This document shows positions 35,335 to 44,304 of a DNA stretch of 64,000 nt, one piece after another; the first letter of the stretch is position 1, and each line of letters opens with the position of its first letter. The stretch comes from Lysinibacillus_B sp042920265 (GTDB lineage: Bacteria; Bacillota; Bacilli; Bacillales_A; Planococcaceae), in contig NZ_JBDQZI010000009.1 of NCBI RefSeq assembly GCF_042920265.1, positions 1 to 64,000 on the forward strand. Reading direction: 5' to 3'. The notes beneath the pieces were generated by a model. The model was not told the origin of the DNA, did not search any database, and saw nothing but the letters and a program-made list of their open reading frames with translations. Made by a program: the position numbers and the translations under genes.

Positions 35335-36811
35335 TATGATTGTATTACCGATGATTGTACCGATTATAACCGCTATTATACTCGTGTTTTTACGAAATCA
35401 TATAAGGCTACAACGGATTATTAGTATCACGACGATGGTGTTTGTTAGTGGTATGTCAGTACTGATGTTGCATTTAGTACAAACGCGAGGCATTATAAAG
35501 CTTGATTTTAGTGGCTGGCTACCACCGTATGGGATTTTATTTGTAGCGGATTCGTTTGCATTGTTACTTGTACTAACGGCAAGCCTTGTTACAGCGATTT
35601 GCTTACTTTATGCATTTGCGACAATTGGTGAGCGCCATGAGCGGATGTTTTTCTATCCCTTTGTGCTGTTTCTCATTGCAGGGGTAAACGGTTCATTTTT
35701 AACTGGCGATATATTCAATTTATTTGTGTGCTTTGAAGTAATGCTACTTGCTTCTTACGTATTAGTAGCGCTTGGCGGAGAGAAGTTTCAGCTACGTGAA
35801 TCGTTAAAATATGTATTGATTAATGTTGTTGCTTCTTGGTTTTTCCTAGTAGCACTTGCCTTTTTATATGGCACATTAAAAACACTCAATATGGCGCATA
35901 TTGCACAGCGAGTAGCCGAAGTAGGGCAAGAGCCTATTTTAACGGTAGTGGCGATTTTATTTTTAATTGTTTTCGCACTAAAAGCGGGGTTACTTCTATT
36001 CTTTTGGTTACCTGGTTCTTATAGTGTGCCGCCAACGGTTGTACAAGCGTTGTTTGCCGCTCTTTTAACAAAAGTAGGCATCTATGCATTATTCCGTACG
36101 TTTACGCTCATGTTCCCGTTAAATCAAGACGTGACGCATGTACTCATTGGGATCATGGCAGGTGCGACAATCGTAGCCGGTTGTATGGGGGCATTAGCAG
36201 GAAAAGATGTGCGAACGATTGCCACGTATAATGTCATTATCGGTGTAGGATTTATTTTGATTGGGCTTGCATCAGGTACAGAAACAGGATTTGCCGGTGC
36301 GATTTATTATTTAATGCACGATATGTTAGCAAAAGCATTACTATTTTTACTCATTGGGACAATGATTTATTTAACCGGTGAAATCATTGTAAAAAATATG
36401 AGCGGTCTCATTCGTAACTACCCGTTATTTGGGTGGATTTACTTTGTTGTGATGTGCGCGTTAACCGGGATTCCACCATTAAGCGGATTTATTGGGAAAG
36501 TGCTCATTGGACAAGGTGCTATTGAAGGACAAAATTATGTGTTATTAGCAGTCGGTTTTGCTTCTAGTGTTATCGTACTCTACTCATTATTGCGTATTTT
36601 TTTAGCTTCCTTCTTTGGGGAAACAACGATTAGTGAAGATCACCAAAAGCCACTGCCTAAATTGGCCATGACATCATTTGTATTGCTTGCTATTTGTATT
36701 GTGGGTATCGGGATAGCGGCAGAAGGTGTGGCCCCGTATGTGGAAAATGCAGCGAAAACATTAGCAAATCCAGCCATTTATATTGAAGCGGTTTTAGGGA
36801 ATATGGAGTAA
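35327..36811 (+). CDS. mrpD: Mrp antiporter subunit D
   Basis: The 494-residue protein is the NuoN-like proton-path subunit with about 14 transmembrane segments. It shows GDIFNLFVCFEVMLLASYVL with the conserved membrane Glu, the helix with KAGLLLFFWLPGSY and STYNVI-type regions. The start overlaps mrpC by 8 nt after GGGGGATC. With MrpA it forms the ion-translocating part of the complex. Confidence 0.95.
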   Translation: MNNMIVLPMIVPIITAIILVFLRNHIRLQRIISITTMVFVSGMSVLMLHLVQTRGIIKLDFSGWLPPYGILFVADSFALLLVLTASLVTAICLLYAFATIGERHERMFFYPFVLFLIAGVNGSFLTGDIFNLFVCFEVMLLASYVLVALGGEKFQLRESLKYVLINVVASWFFLVALAFLYGTLKTLNMAHIAQRVAEVGQEPILTVVAILFLIVFALKAGLLLFFWLPGSYSVPPTVVQALFAALLTKVGIYALFRTFTLMFPLNQDVTHVLIGIMAGATIVAGCMGALAGKDVRTIATYNVIIGVGFILIGLASGTETGFAGAIYYLMHDMLAKALLFLLIGTMIYLTGEIIVKNMSGLIRNYPLFGWIYFVVMCALTGIPPLSGFIGKVLIGQGAIEGQNYVLLAVGFASSVIVLYSLLRIFLASFFGETTISEDHQKPLPKLAMTSFVLLAICIVGIGIAAEGVAPYVENAAKTLANPAIYIEAVLGNME

Positions 36812-36825
36812 AGGAGGGGCAGTGG

Positions 36826-37314
36826 ATGTTAGGACAATTTATATTAAATTTATTTATTGCGGCATTATGGTTTTTATTAAAAGATGATCCAAATGCCGAT
36901 TTCTCCAATTTTGTTGCTGGCTTTTTAGTTGGGGTCGTCATTTTATATGCGATGCATCGTTTCTTTGGGACACGTTTTTATTTGCGGCGAGTAGCAAAAA
37001 TTCTGAAGCTTATCCTCCTTTTTATTCAAGAGCTCGTTTTATCTAGTATGTCTGTGCTGCGCTGGGTACTTTCACCGAAGTTAACGATTACGCCTGGTAT
37101 TTTCACATACAAAACACAGCTGAAAGGTGATTGGCAAGTGACAATATTGGCGTTACTGCTCACATTAACACCGGGCTCCGTCGTAATGGAAGTATCGGAA
37201 GAGGGCGATCTGTTTTATATCCACGCAATGGATTTAGAAGAAGCCCAGGATTCAATTGTGCGTTCGATTGGCAAGTTTGAACGAGCGATATTGGAGGTGA
37301 CACGCAATGATTGA
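36826..37314 (+). CDS. mrpE: Mrp antiporter subunit E
   Basis: The 162-residue subunit has two to three N-terminal transmembrane segments. Its cytoplasmic domain carries the family's VTILALLLTLTPGSVVMEVS and FYIHAMDLEEA motifs. AAAGGAGGGG precedes the ATG. It is needed for assembly and full activity of the Mrp complex and overlaps mrpF by 8 nt. Confidence 0.94.
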   Translation: MLGQFILNLFIAALWFLLKDDPNADFSNFVAGFLVGVVILYAMHRFFGTRFYLRRVAKILKLILLFIQELVLSSMSVLRWVLSPKLTITPGIFTYKTQLKGDWQVTILALLLTLTPGSVVMEVSEEGDLFYIHAMDLEEAQDSIVRSIGKFERAILEVTRND

Positions 37315-37591
37315 GAAAGTAATGCTACTGTCACTGGCGCTATTTATGGTAGCCATTGCCCTATTATTATATCGTGTTGTGAAGGGACCCTCGATGCCAG
37401 ATAGAGCGATTGCACTGGATACGATTGGTGTGAACTTAATTTCGGCCATTGCGATTGTATCGATTGTGTTGAATACAAAGGCATTTTTAGAGGCGATTTT
37501 AATTTTAGGGATTTTGGCGTTTATTGGCACGATTGCGTTCTCTAAGTATATCGAAAGGGGCGTTATCGTTGAACGAAAATCAGGCGATTGA
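37307..37591 (+). CDS. mrpF: Mrp antiporter subunit F
   Basis: The 94-residue subunit has three transmembrane segments and the MrpF hallmark RVVKGPSMPDRAIALDTIGV. It also carries LEAILILGILAFIGTIAFSK. Some homologues also move bile salts or Na+. The start follows TTGGAGGTGACACGCA. It overlaps mrpG. Confidence 0.94.
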   Translation: MIEKVMLLSLALFMVAIALLLYRVVKGPSMPDRAIALDTIGVNLISAIAIVSIVLNTKAFLEAILILGILAFIGTIAFSKYIERGVIVERKSGD

Positions 37592-37991
37592 ATGGGTTGC
37601 GGTACTATTAATGCTTTTAGGGGCCATTGTGAGTGTTATTAGTGCATTAGGGATGCTGAGGCTACCAGATGTGTATACTCGTTCTCATGCGGCCACAAAA
37701 AGTGCGACACTTTCTGTTTTATGTTGCTTAGTTGGGGCGTTTATTTATTTTTGGAGTCATGATGGATTTGTTAGTATTCGGTTAATTTTAGGGATTGTGT
37801 TTACCTTTATTACAGCTCCCGTCGCTGGGCATCTTGTTTGTCGTGCAGCGTACCGTTCGCGCGTACCGCTAGCAGAAGGCTCAGGCGATGATGCGTTAAA
37901 GCCAGTATTATTTGGACAGGATGGAAGCGAAGCGTGTAAAGCAGTAGAAGAAAACTTGGCAATGGAACGAGAGAAGCGTTCAGATATGTAA
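37569..37991 (+). CDS. mrpG: Mrp antiporter subunit G
   Basis: The 140-residue subunit has three transmembrane segments and the MrpG motif LGMLRLPDVYTRSHAATKSA, and also GIVFTFITAPVAGHLV. I chose the TTG start at 37569, 8 nt after AAAGGGG and inside the mrpF end; the frame extends upstream but without a binding site. The charged C-terminal ~35 residues are longer than usual. It completes the mrpABCDEFG operon. Confidence 0.92.
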   Translation: MNENQAIEWVAVLLMLLGAIVSVISALGMLRLPDVYTRSHAATKSATLSVLCCLVGAFIYFWSHDGFVSIRLILGIVFTFITAPVAGHLVCRAAYRSRVPLAEGSGDDALKPVLFGQDGSEACKAVEENLAMEREKRSDM

Positions 37992-37994
37992 TCG

Positions 37995-38128
37995 AAGGAG
38001 GTGTTTAGAAAGTTTTTACTTTCAGAACACCTCCTTTACGCGTTAAATAATGATTGATTAAAAATGATTGCTCCTGCGGTGGTCGCAAAGGGCGTGTCCC
38101 AGAATACCTTCTCGGACACGCCTTTTTT
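37995..38128. repeat. tandem hairpins from the dispersed repeat family; mrp operon terminator
   Basis: Hairpin 1 (37995-38037, AAGGAGGTGTT with AACACCTCCTT) is a near copy of the one at 10572-10613. The word ATTGCTCCTGCGGTGGTC (38067-38084) matches 10525-10542 inverted. Hairpin 2 (GGCGTGTCC 38091-38099 with GGACACGCC 38114-38122, then TTTTTT) is a good terminator. The block follows mrpG by 4 nt. Confidence 0.75.
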
Positions 38129-38260
38129 GTGGATAAGTTTTCAGCGGGCAACGAGCGGTTTAGGGCAAGCTTTGTGGATAGCGCTCAAATTTGAGGATAA
38201 CATTGTGGAGAAGTACAGAATGTGGATAAGTTTTAGAAAATTTGTGAAAAGTTATCCACA
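38128..38260. promoter_or_regulatory. cluster of DnaA boxes
   Basis: Three perfect DnaA boxes (TGTGGATAA at 38128-38136 and 38221-38229; TTATCCACA at 38252-38260) lie here with three single-mismatch versions: TGTGGATAG 38173-38181, TGAGGATAA 38192-38200 and TGTGGAGAA 38204-38212. That makes six sites in 133 bp. There is no coding potential. It resembles the DnaA-box clusters that titrate DnaA in Bacillus subtilis. No dnaA or dnaN gene is near, so it is not evidently the chromosome origin. Confidence 0.7.
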
Positions 38261-38272
38261 TTATGAGGTAAA

Positions 38273-38322
38273 TTGACAAAGGTTGCTGCATAATATATAG
38301 TACATTACAACACTAATGTACT
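38273..38322 (+). promoter_or_regulatory. promoter with GntR-type palindromic operator
   Basis: A -35 TTGACA (38273-38278) and a -10 TATAGT (38296-38301) are 17 bp apart. AGTACATTA (38299-38307) and TAATGTACT (38314-38322) form a perfect 9-bp inverted repeat with a 6-bp centre. The repeat overlaps the -10 and the presumed start of transcription. The first gene downstream encodes a GntR/YtrA-type regulator, so autorepression is likely. Confidence 0.75.
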
Positions 38323-38347
38323 GATTTGCGTGGAAGGAGGGGGCTCT

Positions 38348-38719
38348 TTGATTTTGAATCCGAATAGCCAAACGCCGATTTATATCCAAATTGCAGAATG
38401 GCTTGAAAATGAAATACTAGCCAATCGGCTCGTAGCAGATGGCAAGGTCTATTCGCAATACCAACTAGCAGAAATGTTCAATATTAATCCAGCGACAGCA
38501 GGAAAAGGCTTAACGATTTTGCTTGAAAAAGACATCTTGTACAAGAAAAGGGGACTTGGCATGTTTGTAGTGGAAAATGCGAAAGACAAAATTTTAGCGA
38601 TGAGAAAGACACATACATTAATACAGCTTGTAGAAGAGGTTGTGCAGGAGGCAAGAAGGCTAGCTGTGTCAGACGAAGAGCTAATGGATCTGATTCAAAA
38701 AGTACAGCAAAAGGGGTGA
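38348..38719 (+). CDS. GntR-family regulator, YtrA subfamily
   Basis: The 123-residue protein has a winged helix (TPIYIQIAEWLENEILANRL, YSQYQLAEMFNINPATAGKG, KRGLGMFV) and a short ~45-residue helical tail. This is the YtrA architecture, which lacks the big ligand domain. I set the start at TTG 38348, downstream of GGAAGGAGGGGG; an in-frame GTG at 38330 precedes that site. It heads an ABC exporter operon and likely binds the palindrome at 38299-38322. YtrA-type operons often respond to cell-wall antibiotics. Confidence 0.86.
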   Translation: MILNPNSQTPIYIQIAEWLENEILANRLVADGKVYSQYQLAEMFNINPATAGKGLTILLEKDILYKKRGLGMFVVENAKDKILAMRKTHTLIQLVEEVVQEARRLAVSDEELMDLIQKVQQKG

Positions 38720-38724
38720 CGTAA

Positions 38725-39606
38725 ATGATTCGTTGTGAACAACTCAAAAAGAAGTTTCGTAGGAGTACGGTGTTAAGTAATGTTTCTCTGCAAATTACTG
38801 AACCGAAAATTATGGCGTTAATCGGTCGAAATGGTACAGGGAAATCGACATTGCTTCGTTTAATTGCCGGTCATTTAAAACCAACTGCTGGCAAGATTGA
38901 GGTATTAGGTGAAAATCCTTTTAATAGTTTACAAGTTGCATCGAATACGGTGTTAATAGAAGAGTCTCTAACATTTCCTTCCCCATTTACACTAGCAGAT
39001 ATTTTAAAGCAAGGGGCCACATTTTATCCGAACTGGCAGCAAGATTTAGCAGAAAAATTGCTTGCTTATGCGAACATTCCACTTCATGCCTATCATGAGC
39101 AATTATCGACGGGGCAAAGGGCTACCTTTAACTTAGTGTATGGACTAGCCACTCGTTCTAAAATCACGCTACTGGATGAACCGATGAACGGTATGGACGA
39201 AGCGATTCGTACAGATTTTTACCGAGCCATTTTAAAGGAGTATATTACTTATCCGAGACTTATCATCATTTCAAGCCATTATTTATCCGAAATGGAGCAT
39301 TTGATAGAAGAAATTTTATGTATTCACCGAGGGGTAGTAGAGCTACATGCACCACTAGATGAAATCCAGACATTTGCTGTTAGACTACGAGGAGACCAAG
39401 CACAAATTGCACCGTTCATTGAACACTTAGAAGTACTGCATGCATATGATGAAGCCCCATTTTATGAGGTGGTAGTGCCAGCAGCACAGCTCAATGTGGA
39501 AGCACTACAAGCAAAAGGTGTATTTGTGTTAAATGTGTCGGCGAGTGAAGTATGCCAATTGATTACGAGCGAGAAGAAGGAGGGCATCGACCGTGTCTTT
39601 AAATAA
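38725..39606 (+). CDS. ABC transporter ATPase (YtrB-like)
   Basis: The 293-residue ATPase has the Walker A GRNGTGKST, the Walker B KITLLDEPMNGMD and the switch ISSHYLSEME. Its signature reads LSTGQRATF instead of LSGGQ, a deviation seen in YtrB-type ATPases. A C-terminal domain (~70 residues) follows. It lies 5 nt after the regulator and overlaps the permease gene by 14 nt. Confidence 0.88.
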   Translation: MIRCEQLKKKFRRSTVLSNVSLQITEPKIMALIGRNGTGKSTLLRLIAGHLKPTAGKIEVLGENPFNSLQVASNTVLIEESLTFPSPFTLADILKQGATFYPNWQQDLAEKLLAYANIPLHAYHEQLSTGQRATFNLVYGLATRSKITLLDEPMNGMDEAIRTDFYRAILKEYITYPRLIIISSHYLSEMEHLIEEILCIHRGVVELHAPLDEIQTFAVRLRGDQAQIAPFIEHLEVLHAYDEAPFYEVVVPAAQLNVEALQAKGVFVLNVSASEVCQLITSEKKEGIDRVFK

Positions 39607-40327
39607 TGTATCGATGATGCACAATATTAAAAATCAAGTCAGATGGAAGCTTTCTTCCTATAGTTCCGCTTTTATGACAATCATTGCTATACAAATCATC
39701 GCATCGCTTATTTTTTCAAATGGAACAACTCAATCAACTTCAGGCTCTTCTCATCTAAGAATCTTAATCTTAGGTTATACTTTGGACGGTATACTCATGT
39801 TTTCAATGCTTACATTATTTATTATTAGTACGATGCTTGCGAGTAAGCAGATGACACAGGAAAACTTTAGTATTGTCACAACGCGATTGACCGCATCGAT
39901 TTCAACGGTTATTACCCAATTAGTCATTTGTTTCATCGCTACGTGGACAGCGTTAAGCTCGTTTTATATATCCTCCTTAATCCATCGTCTGAGAAATTCA
40001 GACGCACAATTTTTAATTGGTCGTATTATTGAAGTAGAGACAGTTCTTTTATTTTTTAGCTTACTTGTCATCGTATCAGCTGCTGGTTTTTTTGCTGGTT
40101 CTTTTTTACAGATGAATAAATGGATCATTTCCAGTATAGGGGTAATGATTGTAATTGGATTGTATGCATTTATCGCAACTAACACGTCTACCGTACCTAT
40201 AGCACAAGAAGCGCTAGCAACGAATACAGGCATGTGGCCCTTTATTTTTAAGTGCCTAAGTATTAGTGCAGTGATTTATGGGGTCGCCATTTATATTCGT
40301 AATCTGCAGGAGGTGAGCAGACGATGA
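39593..40327 (+). CDS. ABC transporter permease, operon-linked
   Basis: The 244-residue protein has six hydrophobic segments (e.g. AFMTIIAIQIIASLIF, LLFFSLLVIVSAAGFFAGSF). No long conserved motif is recognised, but context as partner of the ATPase is clear. The start is GTG 39593 after AAGGAGGG. It overlaps the next gene by 4 nt (ATGA). Confidence 0.8.
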   Translation: MSLNNVSMMHNIKNQVRWKLSSYSSAFMTIIAIQIIASLIFSNGTTQSTSGSSHLRILILGYTLDGILMFSMLTLFIISTMLASKQMTQENFSIVTTRLTASISTVITQLVICFIATWTALSSFYISSLIHRLRNSDAQFLIGRIIEVETVLLFFSLLVIVSAAGFFAGSFLQMNKWIISSIGVMIVIGLYAFIATNTSTVPIAQEALATNTGMWPFIFKCLSISAVIYGVAIYIRNLQEVSRR

Positions 40328-41025
40328 GTACGAGTATTTGGATGTTATTTATCATAATTAGTTGTATAGTGGGTGTTTCGATATGGCTCGTTCGAAAATT
40401 GTTAACGAAAGTGAAAATATGGACGCCGAAAAGAATTGGCTGGTTTCTAGCAATATATATGGCAGCGGGCATAATTGCGATGATTGTATTAACAACATCT
40501 GAACAGGATGTTGTGATTTTAGCAGAGGAAGAGCTAAACGTGCTGCAAGAAAATGAATGGTCCTTCCGAGAACAGCTAGACAGAGCAGCTTATAGCAAGT
40601 TAGATGAACAATATGTAAAGGAAACACTCGTTTATGAAATGCAAGGTGATACATTAACACTGGATATCCAGGATCAGTCTCTTTTTTATGACATCGTGAT
40701 AGAGATAAATCGAGATTCTGAAGTAAAAGAAGTGGTCGTGAAATATTATGAAACGCCGTATATACATTACGGGGTTGATTTATCAAGCTATATACAGCAA
40801 CCCGAAATAGATTTAGCGGATGATACATTTTCCCTTAGGTTAACTGCTACTGCAGAAGAGATTCAATATATGCAAATTGAACCTACTATTCAGGTAGCAA
40901 ATCAACGTTATCATTCATTTGTCGGGGAGGGCTTTGAAAGACAATCATTCGGTATGCGTTTTCTATACTTGAATGTTCCGGCTGATGTGCATATCATTAA
41001 CAGTAGCGGTATATATATACCCTAA
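40324..41025 (+). CDS. membrane protein with extracytoplasmic domain
   Basis: The 233-residue protein has two N-terminal transmembrane segments (IWMLFIIISCIVGVSIWL, GWFLAIYMAAGIIAMIVL) and an outside domain of ~165 residues rich in beta-strand. It is the last member of the YtrA-type operon, translationally coupled to the permease (ATGA). I do not recognise a family; it may be an accessory subunit of the exporter. Confidence 0.72.
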   Translation: MSTSIWMLFIIISCIVGVSIWLVRKLLTKVKIWTPKRIGWFLAIYMAAGIIAMIVLTTSEQDVVILAEEELNVLQENEWSFREQLDRAAYSKLDEQYVKETLVYEMQGDTLTLDIQDQSLFYDIVIEINRDSEVKEVVVKYYETPYIHYGVDLSSYIQQPEIDLADDTFSLRLTATAEEIQYMQIEPTIQVANQRYHSFVGEGFERQSFGMRFLYLNVPADVHIINSSGIYIP

Positions 41026-41050
41026 AACGAATGAGAATCGAGCGGTCGAT

Positions 41051-41866
41051 GTGAAAAAATTAGTAAAGATAGTGTGTTATGTCGTTGTTTTTTTGTTGTT
41101 TTTATATGCCAATAATCAGTTATTGGTCGTAACGGAGCATGTGGTTGAATCGGAGAAACTACCAAAAGCGTTTGATGGTTACCGAATTACGCAAATCAGC
41201 GACTTACACGATGCCACATTTGGCGACAACCAACAAAGACTTGTAGAAAAAGTACGGGCTACCAATCCAGATGCGATTTTTCTAACAGGGGATTTAATCG
41301 ATAGTCGTCGCTATGATTTGCAAAATAGTTTAGAGGCGGTGGCACAATTTGTGACATTTGCGGATGTGTATTATGTACTAGGCAATCATGAAGTAGCAGT
41401 AAATCGGGTAGACGAAATTTACGAAGCACTTGAGCGTCTTGGCGTACAAATATTGCCGAATCAATCGTTGGAAATACAACGCGACGGGGAGCGTTTAACG
41501 ATTATCGGGATTGAAGATCCGCTAATGGGCAAAGAGCCACAACAGATGTTAGATGAAGCAATGGCAACAATTCATCCAAATTCATATAAAATTTTACTGT
41601 CGCATCGACCGGAAAAATTCGAAACATATGTTAAGAATGTAATAGACATTGCATTTACGGGACATGCACATGGTGGGCAAGTACGTTTACCGTTTATCGG
41701 CGGGCTTGTGGCACCAGGGCAAGGCTGGTTGCCAACGTATACAAGTGGCATTTATGAAGCAGAAGAGACAAAGATGATTGTTAGCAGAGGGCTCGGGAAT
41801 AGCATCGTCACACAGCGATTGTTCAACTTGCCGGAAATCGTGGCCGTCGAGCTAAAATCACGGTAA
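41051..41866 (+). CDS. membrane-anchored metallophosphoesterase (YkuE/YaeI type)
   Basis: The 271-residue protein has an N-terminal membrane segment (IVCYVVVFLLFLYAN) and the calcineurin-like metal-site motifs in order: QISDLHDATFG, FLTGDLID, YVLGNHEV, LLSHRPE and FTGHAHGGQVRLP. It probably cleaves phosphoesters (e.g. lipid or nucleotide) at the membrane. I use GTG 41051; the upstream GAGCGG site is weak. It follows the ABC operon on the same strand, 25 nt after its last stop. Confidence 0.87.
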   Translation: MKKLVKIVCYVVVFLLFLYANNQLLVVTEHVVESEKLPKAFDGYRITQISDLHDATFGDNQQRLVEKVRATNPDAIFLTGDLIDSRRYDLQNSLEAVAQFVTFADVYYVLGNHEVAVNRVDEIYEALERLGVQILPNQSLEIQRDGERLTIIGIEDPLMGKEPQQMLDEAMATIHPNSYKILLSHRPEKFETYVKNVIDIAFTGHAHGGQVRLPFIGGLVAPGQGWLPTYTSGIYEAEETKMIVSRGLGNSIVTQRLFNLPEIVAVELKSR

Positions 41867-41948
41867 TGAGTGTGGGATGACGTCTTTGCTGTTAGACGGG
41901 TACTACTGTAGGGCCGAAGTATTTTAGTAGCGATTGATGATACGTAGA

Positions 41949-41993
41949 AAGGGATGTTTGGAAGGCTTTAGCCTTTCAGACATTCCTTTTTAT
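41949..41993 (+). terminator. terminator, repeat-family hairpin
   Basis: A long stem of AGGGATGT and GGAAGGC with GCCTTTC and ACATTCCT is followed by TTTTTATTATG. The layout and loop resemble the hairpins at 10572 and 37995, so this is a diverged copy of the same repeat family. Confidence 0.75.
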
Positions 41994-42174
41994 TATGCCC
42001 TTTAGTAAGTTAGGAGGAATTATTTCATGCGGGGATAAGCCTGTTATTTTGAACCCCTATTATGAAACGGCATTTACTACTTCCTGTTATTTGTATATTA
42101 TAGGTATAAATGTATAGTAAGTTTACAGAAAAAATAAAAAATAAAAAATAACGTTTTGATTGAGGGAGGTTGCT

Positions 42175-44172
42175 ATGAAATTTAAAAGTATTGGTGTCAA
42201 GCTAACGGCATCTATTATTATGTTATTAGCTACTACTTGTATAGCGCTGGGGATATCTAGTTATTTGAATAGCTCGTCAGCTTTACAAGAACAAGTAGAA
42301 ACAAACCTAGGTGGGAAAGCGCAAGATGTTTCGCATTATATTGAAGAAGTATTTAAACGTTTATTTATAGAGGTAGAATCGATTGCTGATCAAAATGTCT
42401 TAAAAGAGATGAATCTTGAACAACAATTTGCTTATTTAAATTCCCAACTAACAGAGCGAGCAGACTATTTAGCGTTTGGGATTATTGATGAAAACGGTAC
42501 TTCCTATTATTCAGATGGCACAACAGCTGATTTATCTGACCGTGAGTATGTCATCAATGCATTCAAAGGTGAGACAGCGATGTCAGATATTTTAATTAGC
42601 CGTGTGACAAATGAACCCGTTATTATCATTGCTACACCGATTGATACAGTGACAGGTGAAAAGGCACTTTTATTAGCACGTATCGATGGCTATGTGTTAT
42701 CGGATGTCGTCGATGAAATTCAGGTTGGTGAGACGGGTTATGCCTTTATTGTGAATGACGAAGGAACGATTCAAGGGCATACGAACCGAGAGTATGTAAA
42801 AAATCAAATGAATTTTATGACACAGGCGGAGGAAACAGGGGAGTGGGTTGGCGAAGCAACAGCCATCCAAGAAATGATTTCGAATGACAAAGGGTTCTTT
42901 GAATTTGAGAATACAGAGGGGCATCAGCGATTAGTCGGGTATCATACGTTAGATAATGGTTGGACAATGGCTGTGACAGCAGACCGCCATGAAATGCTTG
43001 AGGGACTAAGCGACTTAACACGCAGTTTAATCATTTCAACGATTGCCTTTTTAATAATTGCGATTGGTTTTGCGGTTTTCGTATCACGTTCTATTAGTAA
43101 ACCGATTAAAGAGCTTGTGAATATTAGTGAACATTTAGCGCTAGGTGATTTTCAACATGAGGTACCGAAGCGCTATCGTAAAAGAGGCGATGAGCTAGGG
43201 ATACTGGCGGGTTCATTGTCTAAAATGGTCGGTAGCATGAAAGAAATGATTTCAAAAGTCAATGATAATGCAAGCAATGTAGGGAACGGTTCCAATGAGC
43301 TAATGAGCGAAGTCAATAAAGTAACAGAAATGACGAGTGCTATTTCTAATGCGATTGTGGAAGTAGAGCGCGGTTCGGTAGCACAGTCTACAATGGCGGA
43401 CGAAGGCGCTTATGCGATGGAGCAGATGGCACTAGGTGTACAGCAGGTTGCGGAAGTGGCGAGTACAGTGGCAGAGCATACACAGCAAATTGAAAATCAA
43501 ATTCATAGTGGGCATCAAGCAGTCAGTGCATCTATTCAACAAATGTCTGCCATTCAACAAGGGACAACACTTGAGCTTGAAGTGATTCGGAAGCTAGAAA
43601 ATGAATCGAAAGAAATTGGCCTAATTTCAGAAATGATTACGGATATTTCTGATCAAACGAACTTGCTTGCACTGAATGCGTCCATTGAAGCAGCTCGTGC
43701 GGGCGATGCTGGAAAAGGCTTTGCAGTCGTAGCAGAGGAAGTCCGAAAATTATCTGAACAAACAGCACAATCAGCTGCCCAAATTAATGCCCTCATTGGC
43801 AAAGTGCAAGTATATACGACGGAAGCCGTCAAAGCAGCGGAGTCGGGTGAAGAAAATGTCCAACGAGGATTGGTGACGATTCATTCAGTAGAGTCTCGAT
43901 TTGAGGAAATTGTCCATTCTGTTGAGAAAATTACACGTGAAATTGAACAACTAAGCTCTTCTGCTCAGCAAATGAGTGCCAATACAGAGGAAGTAACCGC
44001 ATCGATTGAGGAAATGGCCGCAACAGCCAATGCTTCCACAGAGTATATTCAAGAAGTAACAAAATCGACAGGCTTACAACGAGACGCTGTAGAAGCAATG
44101 GGCAAGCAAGCGGAACAACTAAACAATATGGCTGTGGAACTACGTGTAGCCGTTAGTCAGTTTAAATTATAG
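42175..44172 (+). CDS. methyl-accepting chemotaxis protein with dCache sensor
   Basis: The 665-residue receptor has a transmembrane segment at residues ~9-30 and an extracytoplasmic double-Cache domain to ~280 (with DLSDREYVINAFKGE and VTNEPVIIIATPID). A second membrane segment, a HAMP linker and a methyl-accepting domain follow, with the hairpin tip TDISDQTNLLALNASIEAA. dCache receptors commonly sense amino acids or organic acids and signal via CheA/CheW. I chose ATG 42175 after GAGGGAGG rather than the TTG at 42160. It is monocistronic. Confidence 0.92.
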   Translation: MKFKSIGVKLTASIIMLLATTCIALGISSYLNSSSALQEQVETNLGGKAQDVSHYIEEVFKRLFIEVESIADQNVLKEMNLEQQFAYLNSQLTERADYLAFGIIDENGTSYYSDGTTADLSDREYVINAFKGETAMSDILISRVTNEPVIIIATPIDTVTGEKALLLARIDGYVLSDVVDEIQVGETGYAFIVNDEGTIQGHTNREYVKNQMNFMTQAEETGEWVGEATAIQEMISNDKGFFEFENTEGHQRLVGYHTLDNGWTMAVTADRHEMLEGLSDLTRSLIISTIAFLIIAIGFAVFVSRSISKPIKELVNISEHLALGDFQHEVPKRYRKRGDELGILAGSLSKMVGSMKEMISKVNDNASNVGNGSNELMSEVNKVTEMTSAISNAIVEVERGSVAQSTMADEGAYAMEQMALGVQQVAEVASTVAEHTQQIENQIHSGHQAVSASIQQMSAIQQGTTLELEVIRKLENESKEIGLISEMITDISDQTNLLALNASIEAARAGDAGKGFAVVAEEVRKLSEQTAQSAAQINALIGKVQVYTTEAVKAAESGEENVQRGLVTIHSVESRFEEIVHSVEKITREIEQLSSSAQQMSANTEEVTASIEEMAATANASTEYIQEVTKSTGLQRDAVEAMGKQAEQLNNMAVELRVAVSQFKL

Positions 44173-44304
44173 GTAGAAGAGGGCGTATCGCAAAAGTGGT
44201 ACGCTTTTTCTTATTTTTAATTCAATGTATATTCTAAAAATGGTAGAAATAATCATTTACTATGTAAGTAGGGAATTTTTAGTTTCACATAAGGGGGAGC
44301 GGAC

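Noticed and set aside
38128..38260. Chromosomal replication origin
   Set aside because: No dnaA, dnaN, rpmH or AT-rich unwinding element alongside; a titration or regulatory cluster fits better.
38064..38276. 70-codon frame across the terminator and DnaA boxes
   Set aside because: It spans a terminator hairpin and repeat DNA, with no binding site and no protein similarity.
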